64,000 nt of DNA from Aquabacterium olei (GTDB taxonomy: Bacteria > Pseudomonadota > Gammaproteobacteria > Burkholderiales > Burkholderiaceae_C): the NCBI RefSeq assembly GCF_003100395.1, contig NZ_CP029210.1:1984001-2048000 (forward strand), written 5' to 3'. This document shows positions 9,823-18,807 of the stretch, piece by piece. The position numbers and the translations under genes were made by a program. Below the pieces are notes generated by a model, which was not told the origin of the DNA, made no database searches, and saw only the letters and a program-made list of their open reading frames with translations. Numbering within the stretch: the first letter of the stretch is position 1; each line of letters opens with the position of its first letter.

Positions 9823-10245
9823 ATGAGCGTCGCCCTCCAGCCCCGACCCGCAGCATCCCCCGAACCATCGCTTCAGCAGATGTCGGCCGCCGGTCTGCGC
9901 GCCTTTGCGCGGCTGGCTGATGCGTGGCACCTCTCGGTCGACGAGCAGATCCGCCTGCTGGGCGAGCCGGCGCGCTCCACCTTCTTCGCCTGGCGCAAAT
10001 CCCCGGAAACCGCGCGCCTGTCGCGCGACACGCTGGAGCGTCTCTCCAACCTGCTTGGCATCTGGAAGTCACTGCAGATCCTGCTGCCCGACGCGAAGGC
10101 TGCGGACGCCTGGGTGCGCCAGCCCAACACCGCACCGCTGTTCGGGGGCCGCTCGGCGCTCGAGCGCATGCTGGCGGGCAATGTGTCCGACCTGTTTGCC
10201 GTGCGTCGGTATCTGGACGCTGTGCGCAGCGGCGGCTGGGCGTGA
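9823..10245 (+). CDS. Xre/MbcA/ParS-type antitoxin (DUF2384)
   Basis: 140 aa. The N-terminal half has an Xre-like helix-turn-helix (LSVDEQIRLLGEPARSTFFAW, LSRDTLERLSNLLGIW). The C-terminal half is the toxin-binding domain typical of antitoxins paired with RES toxins (WVRQPNTAPLFGGRSALERM, then a helix ending RRYLDAVRSGGW). It should neutralise the RES protein encoded next and repress its own promoter through the palindrome at 9783-9809. Its TGA overlaps the GTG start of the toxin (GTGA at 10242-10245), the standard coupled antitoxin-first order. The open frame extends upstream to 9655 but carries no start signal, and the promoter lies inside it, so ATG 9823 is chosen. Confidence 0.85.
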   Translation: MSVALQPRPAASPEPSLQQMSAAGLRAFARLADAWHLSVDEQIRLLGEPARSTFFAWRKSPETARLSRDTLERLSNLLGIWKSLQILLPDAKAADAWVRQPNTAPLFGGRSALERMLAGNVSDLFAVRRYLDAVRSGGWA

Positions 10246-11000
10246 GCCGGCCGGGGCCCAGGGCAGTAGGGCAGACAGACAGCGACGGGATTCCGCTGAA
10301 GCGCATCCGCTGGCAGCCAGCGTGGCGCATCGTGCCCACGCGCTATCCCACCGTCTACATCTACGACCGCATCGCCGACCCGGACGATTTCGACGCGCTG
10401 TATGCGCTCGAAGCGCTGACCAATGACCGGCTGCGCGACGAAGCCGGCGTGATCGAGCTGGTGCCCGCAGAAGACCGCATCGTGGGGCCCGGCTCCGGCC
10501 CCATCATGGCCGCCTTCACGCACCTGAACCCCGATGGCAGCCGGTTTTCAGACGGGCGGCATGGCGTCTTCTACGCCGCACACGACCGCATGACCGCCAT
10601 TGCCGAGACGCAGTATCACCATGCGCGCTTTCTGACTGCGACCGCCCAGCCCGCCATGCAGTTGTCGATGCGGCTGTACGCGGTGAAGGTCAGCGCCACG
10701 CTGCATGACCTGCGCCCTGAGGGCGTGGTGCCGGCGGAGGTCTACAGCCCCGACGACTACAGCGCGGCCCAGGCGCTCGCGCGCCGACTGCGCGCCGCGG
10801 GATCGGCTGGCGTGGTGTACCGCAGCGTGCGCCACGCGGAAGGCGAGTGCGTCGGGCTCTTCCGGCCGAAGGGTGCCTCGGCGTGCGTGCACGCGGCCTA
10901 CCTGCTGTATGCGTGGAACGGCCAGCGCTTCACCGACGTGTTCGAGAAGATCGACGGTGAGCGCGCGGTGTTCGACCCGCTCGATCGGTTCTCAAGCTAG
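10242..11000 (+). CDS. RES-domain toxin (NAD-targeting family)
   Basis: 252 aa from a GTG start that overlaps the antitoxin stop. The RES fold signatures are visible: the Arg in DGSRFSDGRHGVFYAAHD, the Glu in TAIAETQYHH and the Ser in GVVYRSVRH, the three residue types that name the family. Characterised relatives (MbcT of Mycobacterium tuberculosis, and Res of Pseudomonas and Photorhabdus) degrade NAD, while ParT ADP-ribosylates a metabolic enzyme; which activity applies here cannot be told from sequence. The frame is open upstream to 9924 inside the antitoxin gene, but that part is a shadow. Convergent with the P-type ATPase gene, 22 bases away. Confidence 0.87.
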   Translation: MSRPGPRAVGQTDSDGIPLKRIRWQPAWRIVPTRYPTVYIYDRIADPDDFDALYALEALTNDRLRDEAGVIELVPAEDRIVGPGSGPIMAAFTHLNPDGSRFSDGRHGVFYAAHDRMTAIAETQYHHARFLTATAQPAMQLSMRLYAVKVSATLHDLRPEGVVPAEVYSPDDYSAAQALARRLRAAGSAGVVYRSVRHAEGECVGLFRPKGASACVHAAYLLYAWNGQRFTDVFEKIDGERAVFDPLDRFSS

Positions 11001-11022
11001 GCGCGCACGTTGGCGACCCCGG

Positions 11023-13401
11023 TCAGCCGGCGTGCCGCCAGCGCAGCATCCGCAGGCCGTTGGCCACCACCAGCAGGCTGGCGCCCATGTCGGCGAACAC
11101 GGCCATCCACATCGATGCCTGTCCCATCACGGCGAGCACCAGGAACACCGCCTTGATGCCCAGGGCGAGCGCGATGTTCTGCCACAGCACGCCGTGCGTG
11201 GCGCGCGAGAGCCGGATCAGCTCGGGCACACGCTGCGGGTCGTCGTTCATGATGACGACGTCGGCCGCCTCCATGGCGGTGTCGGTGCCGGCGCCGCCCA
11301 TGGCGATGCCGATGTCAGCCTTGGCCAGGGCTGGGGCATCGTTGATGCCGTCGCCCACCATGGCAACCGGGCCGTGAGATTGCCGCAGTGCGTCGATCGC
11401 CTGAAGCTTGTCTTCGGGCAGCAGGTTGCCGCGCGTGTCGGTCAGGCCGACCTGGGCGCCGACGTGACGCGCGGTGGCCGCGTTGTCGCCCGACAGCATC
11501 ACGGCATGCACACCCAGTTGCGTGAGGGTGTGCAACGTGGCCGCAGAGCCGGGCTTGACGGTGTCGGCCACGGCAAACAGGGCCTGCGCACCTTGGTCGT
11601 CGGCCAGCACCGTGACCGTGCGGCCCTGAGACTCCTGCGTCTGCATGCGGGCCAGCAGGTCCGGCGAGGCGTGGCCGCGCTCGTCCATCAGGCGATGGTT
11701 GCCCAGCACGTGGGGCGTGCCCTCCACGCGCCCCTGCGTGCCCCGCCCGGGCAGCGCCTGCACCTGGTCGGTGTGCAACTCGCCCACGGGCAACCCATTG
11801 GCAATTGCCTGGGACACCGGGTGGGTGGAACGCGCGGCCAGACTGCGTGCCACCTGGGCCAGTCGCGTCCGCTCGTCAGCCTGTCCGTTGGCCGCAGGGT
11901 TCAGTGGCTCCCAGTGAACCAGCGCCGGCTGGCCCGCCGTCAGGGTGCCCGTCTTGTCGAAGGCCACCACCTTCAGCTGCCGCGCCTCTTCGAGATAACG
12001 TCCGCCTTTGATCAGGATGCCGCGGCGGGCGGCCGTGGCCAGGGCGCTCACCACCGTGACCGGGGTGGCAATCACCAGGGCACAGGGGCAGGCGATGACG
12101 AGCAGCACGAGCGCCTTGTAGACCGCGTCCAGCACGCTCCAGCCGCCCAGCAGCGGGCCCAGCACCGCCACCGCCACGGCGATGGCAAACACCGCCGGCG
12201 TGTAGACCGCCGCAAAGCGGTCGACGAAGCGCTGGGTGGGGGCGCGGCTGGCTTGGGCCTGCTCGACGGCATGGATGATGCGGGCCAGCGTGGTGTCATT
12301 CACCAGGGCGGTGACCCGGACGGTGAGTTCGCCGGTCTGGTTCACCGTGCCAGCGAACACGGTGTCGCCCGGCCCCTTGTCAACGGGCAGGCTTTCACCG
12401 GTCACCGGGGCCTGGTCGAGGGCGCTCTGGCCGGCCACGATGGTGCCGTCGAGCGGCACGCGCTCACCTGCGGCCATGCGGATCAGCTGACCGAGGGCGA
12501 TCTGCTCGACCGGGCTGCGTTGCCATGAGCCATCCGCCTGCCGAGCCATGGCTTCGCGCGGCGCCAGATCGAGCAGAGTCTGGATGGCCCGGCGGGCCCG
12601 GTCGACCGAGCGGGCCTCGATGCGTTCGGCCAGCGCGTACAGGGCCATCACCATCGCGGCCTCGGGCCACTGACCGATGAGGAAGGCGCCCGTGACGGCC
12701 ACCGTCATCAGCGCGTTGATGTTGAGGCGCCCCTGGCGCAGCGCAAGCAGGCCCTTGCGGTACGTTTCCAGGCCTGACAAGGCGATGGCCCCGGCTGCGA
12801 GGGCCCGGCCTACCCAGGGCATCCAGCCCGCATCCGCACCGGCAAAGCCGATGACTTCCGCTGCCACGGCCAGCGCCAGGGCGATGACCATCGGCCCCCA
12901 GCCTTCCATGAAGCGCGTCGGGTGGGCGTGCGCAGCCGAGGCCGTCGCCACCTCGCCATCGACCGGGGCGGGCGGCGGTGTCAGCGGCTGCGGGGTGTAG
13001 CCGGCCTGGCGGATGGCGTCGAGCGCCTGCGGCAGGGTCGCCACGTCAGCCTGGATGCTGAGCGTGCGTGCGGCCAGCTGGAAGCGCAGCCCGTGCACGC
13101 CGTCCAGGGGCGCCAGTGCTCGGCGGATGTCGGCCTCTTCCGAGGCGCAATCCATGTTGGCGATGCGGTAATCGGCCCAGGGCAGGGACGAGGGCTTGCG
13201 ACCGGCCGGGCGCGGCATGGCCATCCTGACCGGCATCGCAACCGCGATGGTCGGGCTGCCGCTGCACCCACAGGCGTGGCTGCCGCAGGTGCCGCCATCC
13301 GTGTCGGGCACCGTGACTGCGTCTGCCGTGGCCACGGCCGGGCCCTCGGGGGGCGTTGTGCGGTCTTCAGGTTGGGTCGGGGACAGGGGGGGTGTCTGCA
13401 T
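11023..13401 (-). CDS. heavy-metal (Zn/Cd/Pb-type) P1B ATPase
   Basis: 792 aa from ATG 13401. A Cys/His-containing tail ([13 protein letters not shown]) is followed by a heavy-metal-associated domain with [15 protein letters not shown] (about residues 78-92); DCxxEE is the form seen in CadA/PbrA-type pumps. Then come the transmembrane metal site [10 protein letters not shown] (about 437-446), phosphorylation site DKTGTLTAG (about 480) and hinge [16 protein letters not shown]. The CPC motif and divergent CadR-like regulator point to export of divalent soft metals (Zn, Cd, Pb). The start codon lies only six bases after the predicted -10 element and there is no ribosome-binding site. Translation is therefore leaderless or begins at an internal Met such as those before the metal-binding domain. 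Confidence 0.93.
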   Translation of the reverse strand: MQTPPLSPTQPEDRTTPPEGPAVATADAVTVPDTDGGTCGSHACGCSGSPTIAVAMPVRMAMPRPAGRKPSSLPWADYRIANMDCASEEADIRRALAPLDGVHGLRFQLAARTLSIQADVATLPQALDAIRQAGYTPQPLTPPPAPVDGEVATASAAHAHPTRFMEGWGPMVIALALAVAAEVIGFAGADAGWMPWVGRALAAGAIALSGLETYRKGLLALRQGRLNINALMTVAVTGAFLIGQWPEAAMVMALYALAERIEARSVDRARRAIQTLLDLAPREAMARQADGSWQRSPVEQIALGQLIRMAAGERVPLDGTIVAGQSALDQAPVTGESLPVDKGPGDTVFAGTVNQTGELTVRVTALVNDTTLARIIHAVEQAQASRAPTQRFVDRFAAVYTPAVFAIAVAVAVLGPLLGGWSVLDAVYKALVLLVIACPCALVIATPVTVVSALATAARRGILIKGGRYLEEARQLKVVAFDKTGTLTAGQPALVHWEPLNPAANGQADERTRLAQVARSLAARSTHPVSQAIANGLPVGELHTDQVQALPGRGTQGRVEGTPHVLGNHRLMDERGHASPDLLARMQTQESQGRTVTVLADDQGAQALFAVADTVKPGSAATLHTLTQLGVHAVMLSGDNAATARHVGAQVGLTDTRGNLLPEDKLQAIDALRQSHGPVAMVGDGINDAPALAKADIGIAMGGAGTDTAMEAADVVIMNDDPQRVPELIRLSRATHGVLWQNIALALGIKAVFLVLAVMGQASMWMAVFADMGASLLVVANGLRMLRWRHAG

Positions 13402-13407
13402 GCCATG

Positions 13408-13438
13408 ATTGGAAACCCTGTAGTGGGTACAGAGTCAA
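13408..13438 (-). promoter_or_regulatory. MerR-family operator-promoter of the metal ATPase gene
   Basis: On the minus strand, -35 TTGACT (13438-13433) and -10 TCCAAT (13413-13408) are held 19 bases apart, the overlong spacing MerR activators correct. Centred between them is the dyad ACCCTGTA (13415-13422) and TACAGAGT (13428-13435), with seven of eight matches. This matches the layout of cadA/pbrA operator-promoters. Confidence 0.85.
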
Positions 13439-13456
13439 GCGTGTTGGAGCGACGCC

Positions 13457-13960
13457 ATGAAAATCGGTGAACTGGCCGCCCGTGCGGGCACCCTGGTCGA
13501 AACCATCCGCTTCTACGAGCGCGAGGGCCTGCTGCCTGCGCCAGCCCGTTCGGCCAGCAACTACCGTGTGTACGACGACAGCCATGTCGAGCGGCTGGCC
13601 TTCATCCGGCGCTGCCGTTCGCTCGACATGACGCTGGATGAGATCCGCGTGCTGCTGGACGTGAAGGCCGCGCCCGAGCAGAGCTGCCAGGCCGTGAACA
13701 TGGTGCTGGATGAGCACATCGGCCACGTGGGGCAGCGGATTGCGGAGCTGCAGGCGCTGCAACAGCAGTTGCGGGCACTGCGCGCGGCCTGCCCGGACGA
13801 GCGCGATGCCGGGCACTGCGGCATCCTGGCGGGCCTGAGCGGCGAAGGGGCGTTGTCGCCGTCTCCGGCCACCTCGCCCGCCAGCGTATTGGCCAGTGCC
13901 TGCGCCCCTGCGGGCCGTGGGCGCGGGCATGTGCCTGGCACGCACGGGCCAGGACGCTGA
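13457..13960 (+). CDS. cadR: CadR/PbrR-like MerR-family metal regulator
   Basis: 167 aa. The N-terminal winged helix MKIGELAARAGTLVETIRFYEREGLL is MerR-type and is followed by a dimerisation helix (about 85-110). Cysteines at 77 (SCQAVN), 112 (ACPDE) and 121 (GHCGIL) match the positions of the metal ligands in CadR (77, 112, 119), favouring Cd/Zn sensing over Cu or Hg. GGAG at 13446-13449 precedes the ATG. The gene is divergent from the ATPase, with the shared operator between them, so it most likely represses without metal and activates with metal. The C-terminal tail after residue 130 is Ser/Ala/Pro-rich and may be disordered. A lead sensor (PbrR) is the main alternative. Confidence 0.88.
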   Translation: MKIGELAARAGTLVETIRFYEREGLLPAPARSASNYRVYDDSHVERLAFIRRCRSLDMTLDEIRVLLDVKAAPEQSCQAVNMVLDEHIGHVGQRIAELQALQQQLRALRAACPDERDAGHCGILAGLSGEGALSPSPATSPASVLASACAPAGRGRGHVPGTHGPGR

Positions 13961-13994
13961 TCGCAGCCAGCGTCGCGCCCGAAGCGGCCGGGGC

Positions 13995-16900
13995 TCAATG
14001 GAAATCCCGGCTGCGGGTGCCCAGTCGCCCGAGCAGGTGTGTCAGATTCACCAGCCGGTGCGCCACCAGATGCCGCACCTCGCCCTGCCGCTGCCAGTCG
14101 CCGTGCACGGCCATCAGGCGGCTGTGCACCAGTTCCTCGCGCTGCTTTTCCTTCAGATGCGGCCACACGATCACGTTGACCGTGCCGGTCTCGTCTTCCA
14201 GCGTCACGAACACCACGCCGGAGGCCGTGCCGGGTTGCTGCCGCACGGTCACGATGCCGCAGGTGCTGACCCAGTCGCCATCGCGGCGCGGCTGCAACTG
14301 GGTCGCGGTGGCAAAGCCCATCTCGGTCAGGCGGGGGCGCAGCAAGGCCAGCGGGTGGCGGCGCAGCGTCAGGCCCAGTGCGGCGTAGTCGAACAGGATG
14401 TCTTCGCCTTCGGGCGGGGCGTCGAGCACCAGCGGGGCCTCGTGAATGGGAGCGTCACGGAGCAGGGCGGGGGCGCGGTGTCGGGCGGCGGCCTCCCAGA
14501 CCTGCTGGCGACGGTGGCCGGCCAGGCTGTGCAGCGCATCGGCCGCGGCCAGTGCGCGCAGGTCGGCCTGATCCAGCCGGGCGCGGCGGGCCAGTTCGTC
14601 CACATTGGCAAAGGGGCCGCCCTGCCGCCGGGCTTCCACGATGCGCAGCAGCGTGGGCACCCCGACGCCCGCCACCTGGGCCAAGCCGAGGCGCACAGCG
14701 GGCTGGGGCGAGGCCGGCCGGGCTGGGTCAGAGGGCGAAAACCGATGGTGCTCGGGATGGCGATGGGCCAGCAAGGGCCGATGTGCCCACCCGCGTGAAT
14801 CCTCCGTTTCGTGCAGCGTGGCCGGCACGTCGCTGAGCTGCACGTCGACCGGCAGCACCGTCACGCCGTGGCGGCGGGCGTCCTGCACCAGCTGGCTGGG
14901 CGAGTAAAAGCCCATGGGCTGCGAGTTGAGCAACGCCGCCAGAAAGGCCGCCGGCTCGTGGCACTTGATCCAGGCGCTGATGTAGACCAGCTTGGCAAAG
15001 CTGGCCGCATGCGACTCCGGGAAGCCGTAAGAGCCGAAGCCCTCGATCTGCTGACAGATCTGGTCGATGAAGGGCTGCTCGTATTTTTTGGCCTGCATGC
15101 CCTCGATGATCTCGGCCTTGAACTTGTCGACCTCGCCCTTCTTGCGCCACGACGCCATGGCCCGCCGCAACTGATCAGCCTTGCCCGGGGTGAAGCCCGC
15201 CGCCAGCACGGCAATCTGCATCACCTGCTCCTGAAAGATGGGCACGCCCAGGGTGCGCTTGAGGGCCTCGTCCAGCCGGGGCGGGGAGGGCGTGGGCGTG
15301 TCCGGATCGCGGCGCAGGTCTTCGCGGCGTTTCAGGTATGGGTGGACCATGCCGCCCTGAATGGGCCCGGGGCGCACCAGCGCCACCTCGACCACCAGGT
15401 CGTAAAAGGTGCGGGGTTGCAGGCGCGGCAGCATGCTCATCTGCGCGCGGCTTTCGATCTGGAAGACCCCCACCGTGTCGGCGCGCGAGATCATGTCGTA
15501 GGTGTGATCGTCCTCCGGCGGGATGTCCTGCATCTGCACGGAGTGGCCACGGCGTTCGCCGATCAGATCAAGCGCGCGGCGGATGGCGCTCAGCATGCCG
15601 AGGGCCAGCACGTCCACCTTCATCAGATTGAGCGCTTCCAGGTCGTCCTTGTCCCACTGGATGACGCTGCGGTCGGGCATGGAGGCGTTCTCGATGGGCA
15701 CCATGTGGCTCAGCCGGCCGCCTGCGATCACGAAGCCGCCGGTGTGCTGGCTGAGGTGGCGCGGAAAGCCGATCAGCGTGCGCGTGAGCTCCAGCCATTG
15801 CTGCACGCGGCGCGAGCCCGGGTCGATGCCCGCTGCAGCCAGGCGTTCGGCCAGCGCCTCGGTGCGATCCCACCATTGCAGGTGGGTGGCGGCACGGTCG
15901 CATTCTTCGAGGCTGAGGCCCAGCGCCTTGCCCACGTCGCGCAGCGCGCTGCGGGTGCGGTAGCTGATGACGGTGGCCGCCAGCGCCGTGCGTTCTCGTC
16001 CGTACTTGCCGTAGATGTACTGGATCACCTCTTCGCGGCGCTGGTGCTCGAAGTCGACGTCGATGTCGGGCGGCTCGTTGCGTTCCTTCGAGATGAAGCG
16101 CTCGAACAGCAGCGTGGCCTCCTTCGGGTTGACCTCGGTGATGCCGAGCGCATAGCAGACAGCCGAATTGGCAGCGCTGCCCCGTCCCTGGCAGAGGATG
16201 CCCCGGCTGCGCGCGAACCGGACGATGTCGTTGACCGTGAGGAAGTACTTTTCGTACTCCTTCTCGTGGATGAGGGCGAGTTCGGTGTCGATGCGGGCCT
16301 GGATGGCGGGCGGCGTGCCCTCCGGGTAACGCCATTGCAGCCCCGCTTCGGTCAGGGCCTGCAGGTGGCTCTTCGGGGTCTGCCCGCGGGGGACAACTTC
16401 TTCCGGGTACTCATAGCGCAGTTCGTCGAGGCTGAAATCGCATTGCTCGGCCACGGTCAGCGTCGTAGCCAGCAGCTCGGCCGGGTAGCGCCGGGCCAGC
16501 CGAAAGCGACTGCGAAGGTGGCGCTCGGCATGGCGCTCCAGCGCGTGGCCGCATTCCGGCAGCGGCTTGCCCAGCCGGATGGCGCTCAGCACGTCCTGCA
16601 GCGGTTTGCGCGAGCGCACATGCATCAGGGCATCGCCCACGGCCACGGGCGGCACGCCGGTGTCGATGGCCAGCTGCTGCAGCCCGTGCAGCCACCAATC
16701 GTCATCCAGATCATGGTGCAGGGCCACGCCCAGCCACAGCTGCCCGGCAAAACGGGCCTGCAGGGTAGCCAGCTGGGCTCGCATCGGGCGCCAGGGCGCG
16801 GCGGGATCGGCCTCGGCGACGCGGCTCATGAGCAGCGCACGGGCCTGGGCTCGATCCGGTACGTACAACAGCATGCAGCCGGACAAGGCTTCGGGGGTGA

Positions 16901-17339
16901 GCGCGTTCGTGTGCAGCGGCGCCACCCCCTTGCCGGGCTGGGCACGGCGCAACCCGGTGATGAAGTGACACAGCTCGCCATAGCCCTTGCGGTGCTGCGC
17001 CAGGGCCACCAGGCGATACGGGGGCCAGCCTTCCGCTGCCTCCGGTGGGTCGGGCGTGACCTCGAACTGGCTGCCGATCAGCAACCGGAAGGCGTCGGCG
17101 CCGGGCACCCCGTTGTCACGGGCGTCGCGCAAGGCCAGATGGGCGCGCACCACGCCGGCCATGGAGCAGTTGTCGGCGATCGCCAGCCCTTTGTAGCCCA
17201 GCTTCAGCGCGCGCTGGATCAGCTCCTCGGCATGCGAAGCGCCGTGCAGAAAGGTGAAGTTGCTGGTGGCCAGCAGCTCCACGTAATCCGGCAGCTGCTG
17301 GGCACTCCGGCTTGGGGGCGGGTCAGGCAAAGACACCAT
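13995..17339 (-). CDS. dnaE2: error-prone DNA polymerase DnaE2 (ImuC)
   Basis: 1114 aa from ATG 17339. A PHP domain lies at the N-terminus (DYVELLATSNFTFLHGASHA, residues about 16-35), followed by the C-family polymerase palm with catalytic aspartates in PPDIDVDFEHQRRE, and a C-terminal OB-fold (VSTCGIVTVRQQPGTASG, VFVTLEDETGTVNVIVWP). DnaE2 performs SOS mutagenic lesion bypass with ImuA and ImuB. It is last in the imuA-imuB-dnaE2 unit and its start overlaps the imuB end by 17 bases. An upstream in-frame start at 17372 lies deeper in imuB and is less likely. Housekeeping DnaE differs in lacking this cassette context. Confidence 0.96.
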   Translation of the reverse strand: MVSLPDPPPSRSAQQLPDYVELLATSNFTFLHGASHAEELIQRALKLGYKGLAIADNCSMAGVVRAHLALRDARDNGVPGADAFRLLIGSQFEVTPDPPEAAEGWPPYRLVALAQHRKGYGELCHFITGLRRAQPGKGVAPLHTNALTPEALSGCMLLYVPDRAQARALLMSRVAEADPAAPWRPMRAQLATLQARFAGQLWLGVALHHDLDDDWWLHGLQQLAIDTGVPPVAVGDALMHVRSRKPLQDVLSAIRLGKPLPECGHALERHAERHLRSRFRLARRYPAELLATTLTVAEQCDFSLDELRYEYPEEVVPRGQTPKSHLQALTEAGLQWRYPEGTPPAIQARIDTELALIHEKEYEKYFLTVNDIVRFARSRGILCQGRGSAANSAVCYALGITEVNPKEATLLFERFISKERNEPPDIDVDFEHQRREEVIQYIYGKYGRERTALAATVISYRTRSALRDVGKALGLSLEECDRAATHLQWWDRTEALAERLAAAGIDPGSRRVQQWLELTRTLIGFPRHLSQHTGGFVIAGGRLSHMVPIENASMPDRSVIQWDKDDLEALNLMKVDVLALGMLSAIRRALDLIGERRGHSVQMQDIPPEDDHTYDMISRADTVGVFQIESRAQMSMLPRLQPRTFYDLVVEVALVRPGPIQGGMVHPYLKRREDLRRDPDTPTPSPPRLDEALKRTLGVPIFQEQVMQIAVLAAGFTPGKADQLRRAMASWRKKGEVDKFKAEIIEGMQAKKYEQPFIDQICQQIEGFGSYGFPESHAASFAKLVYISAWIKCHEPAAFLAALLNSQPMGFYSPSQLVQDARRHGVTVLPVDVQLSDVPATLHETEDSRGWAHRPLLAHRHPEHHRFSPSDPARPASPQPAVRLGLAQVAGVGVPTLLRIVEARRQGGPFANVDELARRARLDQADLRALAAADALHSLAGHRRQQVWEAAARHRAPALLRDAPIHEAPLVLDAPPEGEDILFDYAALGLTLRRHPLALLRPRLTEMGFATATQLQPRRDGDWVSTCGIVTVRQQPGTASGVVFVTLEDETGTVNVIVWPHLKEKQREELVHSRLMAVHGDWQRQGEVRHLVAHRLVNLTHLLGRLGTRSRDFH

Positions 17340-18807
17340 GGAGAAACCACGCCGAAGCCGACAAGGAGGCACCCACGGCAGGGCGCGTGCGATAGACCCA
17401 CAGCAGCCCGGCCCGTGGGCTGTGCGCCAGGAAGTAGTCGCGCGAGGTGGTGGCCGGTGGTCCGTCGGCCGCGTAGCGTGTGCCGGGCTCGGCCACCTGG
17501 CTTGTGACCATCCTGCCCGAGGGCCGGAGGGCCGCGGCGTCCTCGTTCCACCACCCGGTGTCGATGCGGTGCGGGCCGGCCAGCAAGGTCAGCCGCCCCT
17601 GGTAGACCGGGCGTTCCGCGCCGTGGGCATCGTGCTCCAGCAGCAGGGGGCGGGGCTCGGGCAGCAGCCAGGTGGGGTGGGGCAGGGCATGGCGGATCAG
17701 GGGCAGAGCGTCCGGTGCAGTCGCCTCCGGGCGCTCGCTGGTGTCGGACCAGGGGCACCAGCGCTGATCCAGCCCCAGGCGGTGGTCGTCTTCCAGCCGG
17801 CCTGCGCACACCCGGTCGTGGCCGAGCCGCACGCTCAAGCGTTCCAGCAAGGCCACCCAGGCCTCGTGCTGTCGACGCTGGCCCGCCGGGGTGCGCAAGG
17901 CTTCTGCCTGCAGGGGCACGCCCTGGCCCGGCGTCAGAAACAGGTCATCGCACAGCGGCTCGGCCGCAGCCAGGTCGCTGGCGTGCAGACTCAGTTCGCC
18001 CACGGGGGCGCTCAGCTCAAGCCGACGCAGGTGCTCCACCAGCAGGGCGCGCAGACGTGCCACATCCGACGTGGCGGTGCCCAGCCGGACGACATGCTCC
18101 CCGCTGCGGGCGGCATCCCTGCGCTGGCCATCGTGCTGCCAGCGCAGGGTGAAGCCCCGCACCCCCAGTTGCTGGGCCGACAGCCAGGCCCCCAGCCGGG
18201 CCAGCAGGCGGTCACAGGCGGGCAGCAGCTCATCGGCCAACTCCACGCGGGCAGGGAACTCCAGCCGCTCGTCGAACACCGGTGGCAGCGTCTGCCAGGT
18301 GAAGGCTTCGGGCACGACGCTGCGGGCCTGGTCCAGCGCGTTCAGCAGGGCTGCACCGAAGCGACGGCTCAGGCCATCGCGCGGCAGCCGCGCCACATCG
18401 CCCACCGTGCGGCAACCCATGCGGCTCAAGGTGGCCTGGTGGGCGGCCAGCGCGCTCAGGGCCTGCAGTGGCAGGGCATCAAGCTGCCTGGGATGAGGGC
18501 GTGGCGTGCGGGCCAGGGCCAGGGCACCCAGCGCCGTGCGGGCATGGGCCCAGCCGGCACAGCCTGCCTGCTCCGCCCCCTGGTTCAGCCGCGCCATCAG
18601 CCGGCGGCGCCCGCCGAACAGCCGCTGGCTGCCCTGCCACTCCAGCACCACGGCCTCTTCCAGCAGCGCCACGCGAGGGGTGAAGCGCAAGGCCCACCAC
18701 ACCAGCATCCGGGCGTCGGCCGTGCCGTCAGGGCTGAGCGCCGGCAGCCCTGACGAGGGCGCCACGGTCAGGGAGGCCGAGGGAATCAGGGCGGTCCAGC
18801 AGGGCAT
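17323..18807 (-). CDS. imuB: ImuB, Y-family-like SOS mutagenesis protein
   Basis: 494 aa from ATG 18807. It resembles Y-family polymerases but acts as a hub linking ImuA, DnaE2 and the beta clamp. Recognisable segments include WWALRFTPRVALLEEAVVLE, QRLFGGRRRL, GDVARLPRDGLSRRFG and, near the end, DYFLAHSPRAGLLWVYR. Only about 34 residues separate the start from WWALRFTP, shorter than the 70 or so common in other proteobacterial ImuB proteins. The open frame continues upstream to 19173 but is Cys/Pro/Arg-rich shadow sequence inside imuA. The start overlaps the imuA 3' end by about 80 bases. Confidence 0.88.
   Translation of the reverse strand: MPCWTALIPSASLTVAPSSGLPALSPDGTADARMLVWWALRFTPRVALLEEAVVLEWQGSQRLFGGRRRLMARLNQGAEQAGCAGWAHARTALGALALARTPRPHPRQLDALPLQALSALAAHQATLSRMGCRTVGDVARLPRDGLSRRFGAALLNALDQARSVVPEAFTWQTLPPVFDERLEFPARVELADELLPACDRLLARLGAWLSAQQLGVRGFTLRWQHDGQRRDAARSGEHVVRLGTATSDVARLRALLVEHLRRLELSAPVGELSLHASDLAAAEPLCDDLFLTPGQGVPLQAEALRTPAGQRRQHEAWVALLERLSVRLGHDRVCAGRLEDDHRLGLDQRWCPWSDTSERPEATAPDALPLIRHALPHPTWLLPEPRPLLLEHDAHGAERPVYQGRLTLLAGPHRIDTGWWNEDAAALRPSGRMVTSQVAEPGTRYAADGPPATTSRDYFLAHSPRAGLLWVYRTRPAVGASLSASAWFLHGVFA

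Noticed and set aside
10705..12528. 607-aa open frame on the plus strand
   Set aside because: Composed of His/Gln/Gly-rich shadow sequence across the RES toxin end and the P-type ATPase gene.
14811..17507. 898-aa open frame on the plus strand
   Set aside because: Antisense to dnaE2; the dnaE2 reading has catalytic motifs, this one has none.
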